From NCBI GenBank assembly GCA_963715025.1, contig CAVQQQ010000003.1:186001-250000 (forward strand): a DNA stretch of 64,000 bases, written 5' to 3'. Under the pieces are notes generated by a model. The model had not been told where the DNA came from, did not search any database, and was given only the letters and a program-made list of their open reading frames with translations. Position numbers and translations under genes: made by a program. The DNA is from DASSJT01 sp963715025. Lineage in GTDB: Bacteria > Actinomycetota > Actinomycetes > Actinomycetales > Dermatophilaceae. Positions 19,554-27,476 of this stretch are shown piece after piece. The number at the start of each line of letters is the position of its first letter. The first letter of the stretch is position 1.

Positions 19554-19922
19554 TCAGTGGCTTTCGGCGAGGACCTTCAGGCTCGCCAGGTCGGCCGGAG
19601 CCTGCCGTTTGAGCTGGTAGGTGATCACCGGGCTGAGCAGCTTCGCCAGACCTTTGGTCTCAATCGTGACGCTGTGCGCCAGGGACGTTCGGGCGGTTCC
19701 GAGCGGCTCTGCCCGGAAGTCGATGGTCACATCGGTCATCCTGTCGGTGAACTGGAAGGCAACCTGGCGAAGGGGTTCGTACTTCGCCACGCGCCCATCC
19801 ATGACTCCGGTGCGGGGGCCGTCCCGGTAGTGGTACTTCAGGCGCTGTCCCAACGAGATCGGACCAGAGCCGATCGTCTCGGTAGGGCGGCCGTGAGGCT
19901 CGTCAGGGACCGCCGACCACAC
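19554..19922 (-). CDS. SRPBCC (polyketide cyclase-like) protein, short
   Basis: 122 residues. The pattern is that of the START-like fold: VWSAV at the very start, LGQRLKYHYRDG, a YEPLRQVAFQFTD turn, the beta run TDVTIDFRAEPLGTARTSLAHSVTIET, and a C-terminal helix. Typical members are about 145 residues and begin with another strand and helix; here an in-frame stop lies nine codons upstream of GTG 19922, so the first strand is missing or was lost. The start lies 20 bases inside the end of the YcaQ-type gene. Ligand unknown. Confidence 0.68.
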   Translation of the reverse strand: MWSAVPDEPHGRPTETIGSGPISLGQRLKYHYRDGPRTGVMDGRVAKYEPLRQVAFQFTDRMTDVTIDFRAEPLGTARTSLAHSVTIETKGLAKLLSPVITYQLKRQAPADLASLKVLAESH

Positions 19923-21096
19923 TGTGGAGGCCCAGCCAGCCCGCCATCAGGCGCAGCTCGGCGGCCAGTGCCGCCCGCGCGGCGTCCGGGGCCCCGGCCT
20001 CCCAGTGCACCGAGCGCACCACCAGCGCTCCGGCCTGGCGGTCGGACTTCAGGTCGCAGCGGGCCACGAGGTGCTCGCCGAACAGGAAGGGCAGCACGTA
20101 GTAGCCATAGACCCGCTTCGGGGCGGGCACGTAGATCTCGAGCCGGTAGTCGAAGCCCCAGAGCGCCGCCGTGCGGACACGCTGCCAGATCAGCGAGTCG
20201 AAGGGACTGAGCAGCGCGGCCGCCGTGACCTTGCGCGGCCGTCGGGCCAGCGGGTCGAGGTATGCCGGGCGCTTCCAGCCGTCGATGCTCACCTCGACGA
20301 GGTGGCCGGCATCGACGAGAGAGGCGATGGCCGGCTTGGCCTGCTCGGGCTTGAGCCGGAAGTAGTCGCGCAGGCACTGCTCGGTGCCCACGCCCAGGGC
20401 CTGCCCGGCGATCAGCATGAGATCCCGGAACGCCTCGCTGTCCGAGGGCCGGTCGCCGGGCTCGATCGCACCGGCGGCGACGTCGCGCGGCAGGACCCGG
20501 GCGAGGCCGGCGTAGCGCCGCTCGAACTGTGCCGTGCGGCCGGCGCTGGTGATCTCGCCGCTCCAGAACAGGTGCTCGAGCGCGGCCTTGACCAGCGACC
20601 AGTTCCAGCCCCACTGCTCGGTGGCTCGCGGCAGGTCGTGCTCGAGCGCCAGCTCCACCTGCCGCGACGTCAGAGGACCGCGCGCGATGACCTCCTGGCG
20701 CACCGCCTCGACGAGCTCGGGGTGGTCGCGCTTGACCCGGCGCATGCCGCCCCAGGCGTCCTCATGGGCGCGTTTCATGCGGAAGTTCAGCATTGGCCAG
20801 ATCGATGGGGGGACAAGGCTGGCCTCATGGGCCCAGTACTCGATCACCCGCCGCGGCGCGCGATCGCGAGCCCGGTCGAGCAGCGTCGTGTCGTATGGCC
20901 CAAGCCGGGAGAAGAACGGGAGGTAGTGGCTGCGGGAGAGCACGTTGACACTGTCGATCTGGACGATGGCGATCGTATCGATCACGCGCTGGATGTGGCG
21001 CGCCGTGGCCGTGCCGGGAGCCGGCCGGGCAATGCCAAAGCCCTGTGCCGCCAGGGCGATGCGGCGCGCCTGCGACTTGGTCAGCCGGGTGGGCAT
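19903..21096 (-). CDS. YcaQ-type winged-helix DNA-binding protein (putative DNA crosslink glycosylase)
   Basis: 397 residues from ATG 21096, the family's usual length; the open frame to 21267 lacks conserved sequence. Family features: SKSQARRIALAAQGF near the N-terminus, IQIDSVNVLSRSHYLPFFSRLG (the QxDSxxVxxRxH signature), EYWAHEASLVP, winged-helix segments, and SPFDSLIWQR followed by DYRLEIYVPAPKRVYGYYVLP. In E. coli, YcaQ (AlkX) unhooks interstrand crosslinks through the QxD motif, retained here as VQIDSVNV. A role in DNA repair is therefore likely. Confidence 0.9.
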   Translation of the reverse strand: MPTRLTKSQARRIALAAQGFGIARPAPGTATARHIQRVIDTIAIVQIDSVNVLSRSHYLPFFSRLGPYDTTLLDRARDRAPRRVIEYWAHEASLVPPSIWPMLNFRMKRAHEDAWGGMRRVKRDHPELVEAVRQEVIARGPLTSRQVELALEHDLPRATEQWGWNWSLVKAALEHLFWSGEITSAGRTAQFERRYAGLARVLPRDVAAGAIEPGDRPSDSEAFRDLMLIAGQALGVGTEQCLRDYFRLKPEQAKPAIASLVDAGHLVEVSIDGWKRPAYLDPLARRPRKVTAAALLSPFDSLIWQRVRTAALWGFDYRLEIYVPAPKRVYGYYVLPFLFGEHLVARCDLKSDRQAGALVVRSVHWEAGAPDAARAALAAELRLMAGWLGLHSVVGGP

Positions 21097-21229
21097 CGGG
21101 CTCGCGCCATTTCCGGTGGCCGCAGGGCGAGGCCGGACGGCGCCCACCGTGGCGGCGGGAGCGCCCCGCTCGTCGCCCCCTGGCCAGTCACCGTCGTGCC
21201 CCGCCCAGTGATGGCCGAACTCCCGCCCG

Positions 21230-21955
21230 TCATCGCTCGGTGTCGAGCAACTTCTCCCGCACGGCATACATCGCAGCCTCCATGCGCGAGTGCAGCTGAA
21301 GCTTCTCGAGAATGTTGCGCACGTGGTTCTTCACGGTGTTCTCGGAGATGAACAGCTCGCGCGCGATCTCCTTGTTGGCCATGCCACGGGCCACGAGCTT
21401 CAAGACCTCGAGCTCACGGTCGGTCAGTCGCGGGGCGGCGACCACACCCGGGCTATCCCGATGCCGGCGGCTGAGGGCCGCGAACTCGGCGAGCAGTTTG
21501 GAGGCCATCGGCGGCGAGATCAGCGACTGGCCGCGGTGGACGGCGATGATGCTGGCCGCGACCTCCTCGCCGGGGAGGTCCTTGAGGAGGTAGCCACTCG
21601 CACCCGCCTTGACCGCCTCGAACAGGTCGGCCTCGTCGTCGGACATCGTCAGCATCAGGATGCGCGCCGAGGCCACCTGCTCGGTGATCTGCTGGCAGGC
21701 CTGGATGCCGGAGGTCCGGGGCATGCGGACGTCCATGAGCACCACGTCGGGCACCAGCTCGATGGCCTTGGCGACTGCCTCCTCGCCGTCTGCGGCCTCG
21801 CCCACGATCTCGATGCCCTCCTCCTGGCTCATCACCAGCTGGAGCCCGCGGCGATAGAGGACGTGGTCGTCGGCGATGACCACGCGCACCGCGTCATCGG
21901 ACGGCACAGCCGGGGCCTCGTCTGGGTGGCCGGGCATATCGGAGGTCACCCCCAC
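21230..21955 (-). CDS. NarL/LuxR-family response regulator
   Basis: 241 residues. Receiver domain about 22-140: acidic pair ADD near 28-30, phospho-acceptor Asp at about 75 in VLMDVRMPRTSG, the Thr in LMLTMSD, and the Lys in GYLLKD. C-terminal LuxR-type helix-turn-helix about 175-240: LTDRELEVLKLVARGMANKEIARELFISENTVKNH. No kinase gene is adjacent on this strand, so its partner is unknown; the NarL-type kinase at 24-25.7 kb already has its own regulator. The GTG 21955 start is one of several options (ATG 21937). Confidence 0.9.
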   Translation of the reverse strand: MGVTSDMPGHPDEAPAVPSDDAVRVVIADDHVLYRRGLQLVMSQEEGIEIVGEAADGEEAVAKAIELVPDVVLMDVRMPRTSGIQACQQITEQVASARILMLTMSDDEADLFEAVKAGASGYLLKDLPGEEVAASIIAVHRGQSLISPPMASKLLAEFAALSRRHRDSPGVVAAPRLTDRELEVLKLVARGMANKEIARELFISENTVKNHVRNILEKLQLHSRMEAAMYAVREKLLDTER

Positions 21956-22114
21956 ATACTGCCCGATTCAACTGACACAAGGCGCGCCCGTGTCACCAAC
22001 CGAGCGGCCAGCCCTGGGCCTGGTCGGGCGCAGGGCTGCCAGAACCCGCCCCGGAGGGCCCGTGGACGACCCATCGACCACGGTGCGCGGTGACGGGCCG
22101 CCGGGCTGTGCCGT

Positions 22115-22855
22115 CTAGACCGCAACCTCCTCCACCTCGACGTCCTCGGCCGACGGGGCCTCGCTGACCTCGAGGCGGATGACGCCGTACGACCAGCCGC
22201 GGCGCCGGTAGACGACGCTGGGGCTGTTGGTCTCGCTGTCGAGGAAGAGGAAGAAGTCGTGGCCGACCAGCTCCATCTCGCGCAGTGCCTCGTCCAGGGT
22301 CATGGGGGCGCTGGAGTGGACCTTCTCCCGCACCTCGATGGGCGAGTCGCCCATGATCCCGAACAGGTCGAGCTCGCCAGTTGGCCGCGCGTGCTCAGCG
22401 TCGTGGTCGCCGGGCCCGTGGCCGTTGGGACTCGGCGCCGTCACTCCTGCCGTTGCCCCCACGGCGACACCGGCCGGCGCGCTGCCGTTCAAACTCTCGT
22501 CCATCACGCGGCTCGTGGCCTGGTGAACCGACTCCGGCGAACGGCGGCCCCGGTGGACCTTCCGTTTGTCGTGGGCTCGCCTCAGGCGCTCCAGGAGCTT
22601 GTCCATGGCCAGGTCGAGGGCCGCGTACTTGTCCTCCTGGCACGACTCGGCGCGGATCACAGGGCCCTTGATCTGGCAGGTGATCTCGACGCGCTCGCAG
22701 GCCTTGGACTGGCGGCGGTTCGGCTCATGGCTGACGACTACCTCGACGCGCTGCGCACGGGGCGCCAGCAGGGGCACCTTGGAGAGCTTGTCCTCGATGT
22801 GGGCGCGGAAGCGGTCAGAAACCTGGGTGTGGCGTCCGGTGACGGCTATCTCCAC
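22115..22855 (-). CDS. hpf: Long-form ribosome hibernation promoting factor
   Basis: 246 residues. The N-terminal domain (1-110) is the S30AE/YfiA fold: IAVTGRHTQVSDRFRAHIEDKL, VEVVVSHEP, and KYAALDLAMDKLLERLRRAHDKRK. A variable linker (about 130-175) leads to the C-terminal dimerisation domain: MTLDEALREMELVGHDFFLF, YRRRGWSYGVIRL. Long-form HPF dimerises 70S ribosomes into inactive 100S particles under starvation. GTG 22855 is the start, with GAGGAGG five bases upstream; longer frames begin earlier without support. The gene order comF, hpf, secA agrees with other actinobacteria, although here other genes lie between hpf and secA. Confidence 0.95.
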   Translation of the reverse strand: MEIAVTGRHTQVSDRFRAHIEDKLSKVPLLAPRAQRVEVVVSHEPNRRQSKACERVEITCQIKGPVIRAESCQEDKYAALDLAMDKLLERLRRAHDKRKVHRGRRSPESVHQATSRVMDESLNGSAPAGVAVGATAGVTAPSPNGHGPGDHDAEHARPTGELDLFGIMGDSPIEVREKVHSSAPMTLDEALREMELVGHDFFLFLDSETNSPSVVYRRRGWSYGVIRLEVSEAPSAEDVEVEEVAV

Positions 22856-22975
22856 TGGGTCCTCCTCGGGAGAGCTGGGGTTCATGAGTGGGCTTGGCGG
22901 GGCCCCGCTCAACCGCGGCACCACCCCCTGTCCGGGGGCGAGAAAGGACCTTCGAAGGGACGTGCTGTGGTGCAG

Positions 22976-22997
22976 GCCCCCCGACGGAGCCGGGGGC
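22976..22997 (-). terminator. Hairpin between comF and hpf
   Basis: GCCCCC (22976-22981) pairs with GGGGGC (22992-22997); the outer TGCA copies extend the dyad. It is downstream of comF on the same strand and about 120 bases before hpf, so it may stop comF transcripts or attenuate read-through into hpf. Confidence 0.4.
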
Positions 22998-23112
22998 AGT
23001 TGCAGGAACCGCCCGGCTGTGGGACCGCCTTGGCTGCGGCGACAGCGAGGGCCATACACCGACGTTAGACCACCTTCGCCGGAAGCAACACCGCTGGGGG
23101 CTGGGAAAGGAC

Positions 23113-23850
23113 TTAGGTCCTCCTGGGTGTCCTCCGGGCCGTCGCACACAGTGTCGCGGCAACCACTTCGAGGGCTCCAGCGGCCCCCAGCGCGCGGTGC
23201 GCCTCGGTCAGAGTGGCCCCAGTCGTGAGCACATCGTCGAGCACCACACAGCAGGCCCCGGCCACCCTCTTCCCCCACACAGGAACCACCTCCATCGCCC
23301 CGTCGAGGTTCGCCGCGCGGGCTGCCGCGCCCAGCCCGGCCTGGTCGAACACGCGCCGCCGCAGCCGCAGGGCGTCGGCCACGAGCACCTCGGACGGCTC
23401 GAAGCCGCGCACCGCTCGCCGGGTGACTGCATGCATGGGAGCATCCCCGCGCCGCCGCCGTGCCGCCCGAGACGAGGGGATCGGAAGCACCAGCACGGGG
23501 CCAGGCCCGCGCGACAGGCGGTGGAGGTATGCCGGGTGGCCGGCCAGGGCGGTCGCGAGCGCCGCCCCGGCCAGGTCGCCGAGGACGGGTGCCAGGTCGC
23601 GGCGATCGTCGTCCTTGTAGGCGGCGACCGCGCGAGCGAGCCCACCGGCATACCGGCCAGCGGTGACGCAGGGCGGCATACCCGCTGGTGAGGGGTCTGG
23701 GCGCACCCACCGGGGCGCGTCGAAACGGTGCGTGGCCACGTCCACGACGCAGCCGCCGCACAGCGGTGACCCCACTCCCCCGCAGACCGCGCACGAGCCG
23801 GGCACGGCGAGGTCGAGGAGGGCGGCCAATCCGTCGCCCAGGATTCCCAC
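23113..23850 (-). CDS. ComF-family phosphoribosyltransferase-like protein
   Basis: 245 residues. The N-terminal zinc-ribbon-like cysteines appear as GSCAVCGG and SPLCGGC. The phosphoribosyltransferase domain holds VLPIPSSRAARRRRGDAPM and the PRPP loop VVLDDVLTTGATLTEAHRAL. ComF proteins take part in DNA uptake in competent bacteria, and the phosphoribosyl activity is unproven. No other competence gene is in the window. A 221-base divergent gap separates it from the sensor kinase. Confidence 0.93.
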   Translation of the reverse strand: MGILGDGLAALLDLAVPGSCAVCGGVGSPLCGGCVVDVATHRFDAPRWVRPDPSPAGMPPCVTAGRYAGGLARAVAAYKDDDRRDLAPVLGDLAGAALATALAGHPAYLHRLSRGPGPVLVLPIPSSRAARRRRGDAPMHAVTRRAVRGFEPSEVLVADALRLRRRVFDQAGLGAAARAANLDGAMEVVPVWGKRVAGACCVVLDDVLTTGATLTEAHRALGAAGALEVVAATLCATARRTPRRT

Positions 23851-24071
23851 ACCTGCAGCCTGACCTGCCGACGGGCGCTGCCATGCGCCGGATTCTCATA
23901 CTGTGGACAGCCGGACCCCTCGAGGCGTGGGTGTGGAGGGTCACAAACCCGACAATCCTTGGCGTTCGCGCACACAAGGGCGCTCCCGGACGGCACCATA
24001 TACGAGAACCTCGGGGCGTCCGGGGCCATGTCACCGTGTCTGGTGGCTGCGTCGAGAGCAGAGGCGGGAGC

Positions 24072-25685
24072 ATGCGCTGGATCCCCAGGGTGCCCACGGC
24101 TGTGAGGCTGCGGGTTGCCCTTGGCGTCAGCTGCCTCCTGCTGGCGTTCGTGGCGGGGTCCGGGTTGGAGCTCCTGCCGTGGGTGCTGCTGGTGGTGACG
24201 CTGGACATCTGCGCGTTCACGATCCTCGGTCTGGTCAAGACCTCGTCGAGAGCCCGCGAGAACCAGGGCATGATCCTGCTGTGCCTGGCCGCCGTGTGCG
24301 CCGGGCTGGCTCTGGTCGCGGGGCCGATTTCCTTGGTGCTCTTGCTGATTCCCGCGTACCACGCGGGTGAGCGGCTGGGCCACAATGGCACCGCGGCAGT
24401 CATCGTCTCGGGCTTCATAGGCGCGTTCTTCGTGGCCGGGTGGGACGGCGACCTGTCGCGCTCGGAGGCCGCCGACGTGGGTCAGTGGTCGGCGACGGCA
24501 ATGGCCCTGGGCATCCTCGGCACCTGGGCGTCGTCGCTGCGCACCGACGACCAGCCCCGGTCGGCCGCCCTCGCGGCTGAGGCGTCGGCGCTCCTGCGGC
24601 GGCTCCACGACCTGTCGGATGCCCTCGACACCGGGTTCGACCCCCCGGCCACGGCCGAACAGACCCTGGCCGACCTCGAGACCCGTGTGCCGGTCGAGCG
24701 GTCGGCCATCCTGGTGGGCTCGGGCGGCGACCCGGCAATCCCCATGGGTCTGCGAGGCACCAAGCGGGTGCCATGGCCCGAGCCGACGGTCCACGGCAGC
24801 CTCCTGGCGCCAGCCTGGGACCACGGTGGCCACGTGGCCGGGAAGTGGCAGGACCCGGCCGGCGGGGTGCGCGCGGTGCTGGCTGTGCCGCTCGAAGACG
24901 TCCACGGGCAGCGCATCGCCGTGCTCGTGGCCGACCGGCCTGCGCGGGAGGCGTTCACCGACGACGACGTCGAGGCGGCCCGGGAGGTCGCGATGGCACA
25001 CAGCCCGTTCCTCGACGCCGGCTTGGTGTTCGACTCGCTGCGGGTCAAGGCCGGCCTGGAGGAGCGGGAGCGGCTTGCCCGGGAGATGCACGACGGCATC
25101 GCGCAGGAACTCGCCGCCCTGGGCTTCGAGATCGATGCGGTGCGGGCGATGGCGCGGTCCTCGTCCTCGCCCCTGGTTACCGACCTGGAACAGCTCCGGA
25201 CCTCGCTCGGCTCGGCGCTGTCGACGCTGCGCCTCCAGATCTCAGACCTTCGCATGGCCGGGCGGATGGACACCAGCCTCGGCGCCATCTTGAGCTCGCG
25301 ACTCCAACTCTTCGGCGCGTCGACCGGTTTCACCACCACCATGGAGATCAGCGAAACCGGTTTCCGGCTGCCCGCCCACCTTGAGGTCATGCTCTACCGC
25401 GTGGTCCTCGAAGTGCTCTCCGACGCGCGCCGCTCCCGCGGCACCACCTTCGTGCGCGTTTCGGTGCACATCGCTGCGCCGACGGCCTTCGTGGAGGTGG
25501 TCTACGATGGCGACAGCAGTCTGACCCAGCTCGACTTCGCCAATCACCCCCTCCTCCAGCACGGTGCCGAACTCGTCATCGAGCCCCATCCGGCTGGACG
25601 GGGCACCCGGTTCCACGCGCGGGTGCACATGACAGACGACCTGCCGATCCCGTTCAGCGACCAGAGAATGGTGAGCCCTGCATGA
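24072..25685 (+). CDS. NarL-type sensor histidine kinase with GAF-like domain
   Basis: 537 residues from ATG 24072 (GGCGGGAG upstream). About five N-terminal membrane segments (LRVALGVSCLLLAFVAG to AMALGILGTW) are followed by a GAF-like region about 185-315 (VERSAILVGS, VRAVLAVPLEDV, RIAVLVADR). The HisKA_3 dimerisation domain has ERERLAREMHDGIAQELAAL with phosphorylated His near residue 340. The catalytic ATPase part is degraded: the expected N-box and DxGxG are replaced by LYRVVLEVLSDARRSRG and VYDGDSSL, so kinase activity may be weak. It is coupled to the response regulator by a four-base overlap. Confidence 0.9.
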   Translation: MRWIPRVPTAVRLRVALGVSCLLLAFVAGSGLELLPWVLLVVTLDICAFTILGLVKTSSRARENQGMILLCLAAVCAGLALVAGPISLVLLLIPAYHAGERLGHNGTAAVIVSGFIGAFFVAGWDGDLSRSEAADVGQWSATAMALGILGTWASSLRTDDQPRSAALAAEASALLRRLHDLSDALDTGFDPPATAEQTLADLETRVPVERSAILVGSGGDPAIPMGLRGTKRVPWPEPTVHGSLLAPAWDHGGHVAGKWQDPAGGVRAVLAVPLEDVHGQRIAVLVADRPAREAFTDDDVEAAREVAMAHSPFLDAGLVFDSLRVKAGLEERERLAREMHDGIAQELAALGFEIDAVRAMARSSSSPLVTDLEQLRTSLGSALSTLRLQISDLRMAGRMDTSLGAILSSRLQLFGASTGFTTTMEISETGFRLPAHLEVMLYRVVLEVLSDARRSRGTTFVRVSVHIAAPTAFVEVVYDGDSSLTQLDFANHPLLQHGAELVIEPHPAGRGTRFHARVHMTDDLPIPFSDQRMVSPA

Positions 25686-26332
25686 CGACCATCAACGTCA
25701 TCCTCGTCGACGACCACACCCTGGTCCGCGAGGCCATCGCCCGGATGATCGAGACCGATCCGGCGCTCGCCGTCGTCGGACAGGCCGGCTCGCTGACCGA
25801 GGCCCGCACGCTGCTCGCCGAGGTGCCCGCCCACGTGCTGATCGTCGACGTCTCACTCCCCGACGGCAACGGCCTGAACCTGGTACGGGCCGTGCGCGGC
25901 GCGTCCAACCGGATGGGCATCGTGGTGCTCACCATGCATGGCGACGACGAGACGCTGCTGGAGGCCCTGGACGCGGGCGCCTCGGCGCTGGTGCCCAAGA
26001 GTGGGCACGCCGACGAGGTGCTCAACGCGGTGCACCGGGCGTTCCAGTCGCCCACGGCGTTCTCGGCCGAGGGCCTCGCCGATGCGCTGCGCCGTCGTGA
26101 CACGAACACCCGGCCGACCCTGACCGCGCGCGAGCACGAGGTGCTCCAGCGCCTCGCCGCCGGCGACTCGATCGCGTCCGTGGCCAAGTCGCTCTACATG
26201 AGCGAGTCGACGGTGAAGACGCACGTGTCGAAGGTCTACGACAAGCTCGGCGTTCACAACCGCGCCGGCGCGGTGATGGCAGCCGTGCGGTTGGGTCTGG
26301 TGCGCACCGAGCAAGTGGCCGAGAGCAGCTGA
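25682..26332 (+). CDS. NarL-family response regulator, partner of the upstream kinase
   Basis: 216 residues. Receiver: acidic VDDH at 9-12, phospho-acceptor Asp at about 56 in LIVDVSLPDGNG, LTMHGDD, and a C-terminal Lys in ALVPKSGHADEV. DNA-binding domain from about 145: LTAREHEVLQRLAAGDSIASVAKSLYMSESTVKTH. ATG overlaps the kinase stop (ATGA). The pair is a two-component system whose signal is unknown; the kinase's membrane and GAF-like parts are the sensors. Confidence 0.93.
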   Translation: MTTINVILVDDHTLVREAIARMIETDPALAVVGQAGSLTEARTLLAEVPAHVLIVDVSLPDGNGLNLVRAVRGASNRMGIVVLTMHGDDETLLEALDAGASALVPKSGHADEVLNAVHRAFQSPTAFSAEGLADALRRRDTNTRPTLTAREHEVLQRLAAGDSIASVAKSLYMSESTVKTHVSKVYDKLGVHNRAGAVMAAVRLGLVRTEQVAESS

Positions 26333-26358
26333 CGCTCTCGCCCAAGCAGCACCCAGCG

Positions 26359-26366
26359 GTATGCCG
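26359..26366 (+). repeat. Intergenic copy of the GTATGCCG octamer
   Basis: Found in the 78-base gap between the response regulator and the end of the tad locus, flanked by CACCC and GGGTG, which can pair around it. Confidence 0.8.
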
Positions 26367-26410
26367 GGTGAGCACCGGTGGGCTCAGCGGGGCCCGGAGC
26401 TAGCGCCCGA

Positions 26411-26548
26411 TCAGCGGCGTGCGAGCAGCACCACGAGCTCGATGACGAGCACAAGGGCAAAGAGAATCGCCGTGAGGGCGAGCATCCTCTGGTCGCGCCG
26501 TCCGCGCTTGTCAGCGATCGGAGCCTCCCGGGCTAGTCGATGTGTCAT
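26411..26548 (-). CDS. Very small single-pass membrane protein at the end of the tad operon
   Basis: 45 residues: a basic N-terminus (REAPIADKRGRRDQR) and one hydrophobic helix (LALTAILFALVLVIELVVLL) ending in two Arg. The ATG starts two bases after the tadC stop, so it is likely translated by read-on from the pilus operon. No family recognised. A longer frame to 26629 runs into tadC and is less likely. Function unknown; a pilus accessory peptide is possible. Confidence 0.5.
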   Translation of the reverse strand: MTHRLAREAPIADKRGRRDQRMLALTAILFALVLVIELVVLLARR

Positions 26549-26550
26549 CG

Positions 26551-27474
26551 CTAGAGCTTGCTGAAGGTCTCGATCATCCGGATCGCACCCGGGCCGATGA
26601 TAACGATGAACATGGCGGGGAAGATGCACAACAGCATCGGGAAGATGATCTTCACCGGTACCTTCTGGGCCTTCTCCTCGGCCCGCTGCCTGCGCACCAC
26701 CCGCATCTCCTTGGACTGCTCGCGCAGGACGTTGGCGATGGGAAGGCCGAGACGGTCTGCCTGCACCAGGGCACTGACGAAGTTCTTCACCTCGGGCGCC
26801 GTGGTGCGGTCGCCGAGCGAGCCGAACGCCTCACCGCGCGATTTGCCGATCTGGATCTCGGAGAGCACACGGGCGAACTCGCCCGCGATGGGCCCGGTCA
26901 CAGAACGTGCGACCTGGAGCAGCGCGCCGTCGAAGCCCTGTCCCGCCTCCACGCAGACAGTGAGCATGTCGAGGGCATCGGACATCCCTTTGCGCATCTC
27001 CTGCTGGCGCTTGAGGCCGGCGTTGAAGACGAGCAGGTCGGGCAGGAAGAAGAGGATGGCACCGCCGACAGCTGCAAAGAGGACTCCTCGCGCCGCGAAG
27101 CCGCCACCGAGGAAGAACCCGAGGAGCACTCCAACGATGAGGCCGCTGCCCTTGGCTCCCATGACGCGTTCCGGAGTCCAGTTGCCGGGGTTTCCGGCTC
27201 GGTCCAGCAGCCTGACCAGCCGCTCCATGCTGCCAGCGGGCGAGAGACGGGTAGCCAGCGCCTTGGTGTGGTCGAAGAACGGAAGGATCAACCGGTCCAT
27301 GGCCGGCATGTCCTGCCGGGCAACTTCGGTCGAGTGCACCGACTGCTCGATCAGCGCCAGCGACTTGGCCACTCCCGTCGGCTGGTTCGAGCCCATTCCC
27401 ACACTAAGCACCAGGGTGAGCAGGGCGATGCCGATCGCGGCAAGCCCCACATAGAGCAGAAACTCTGGGCCCAT
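26551..27474 (-). CDS. tadC: TadC-like pilus assembly protein (T2SS F family)
   Basis: 307 residues from ATG 27474 with GGAGGT nine bases upstream. A first membrane helix (FLLYVGLAAIGIALLTLVL) is followed by two helices (GLIVGVLLGFFLGG, GVLFAAVGGAILFFLPDLLV) and then the T2SSF domain: DALDMLTVCVEAGQGFDGALLQVA, RTTAPEVKNFVSALVQADRLGLPIANVL, and a C-terminal helix PMLLCIFPAMFIVIIGPG. TadC pairs with TadB as the inner-membrane platform on which the ATPase TadA polymerises Flp pilin. The gene follows the TadB-like gene by two bases. Confidence 0.92.
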   Translation of the reverse strand: MGPEFLLYVGLAAIGIALLTLVLSVGMGSNQPTGVAKSLALIEQSVHSTEVARQDMPAMDRLILPFFDHTKALATRLSPAGSMERLVRLLDRAGNPGNWTPERVMGAKGSGLIVGVLLGFFLGGGFAARGVLFAAVGGAILFFLPDLLVFNAGLKRQQEMRKGMSDALDMLTVCVEAGQGFDGALLQVARSVTGPIAGEFARVLSEIQIGKSRGEAFGSLGDRTTAPEVKNFVSALVQADRLGLPIANVLREQSKEMRVVRRQRAEEKAQKVPVKIIFPMLLCIFPAMFIVIIGPGAIRMIETFSKL

Positions 27475-27476
27475 GG

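Noticed and set aside
22115..24418. 767-codon minus frame covering hpf and the region upstream
   Set aside because: Only the last 246 codons are a real protein with a strong ribosome site at 22855; the rest is antisense to the comF/kinase area.
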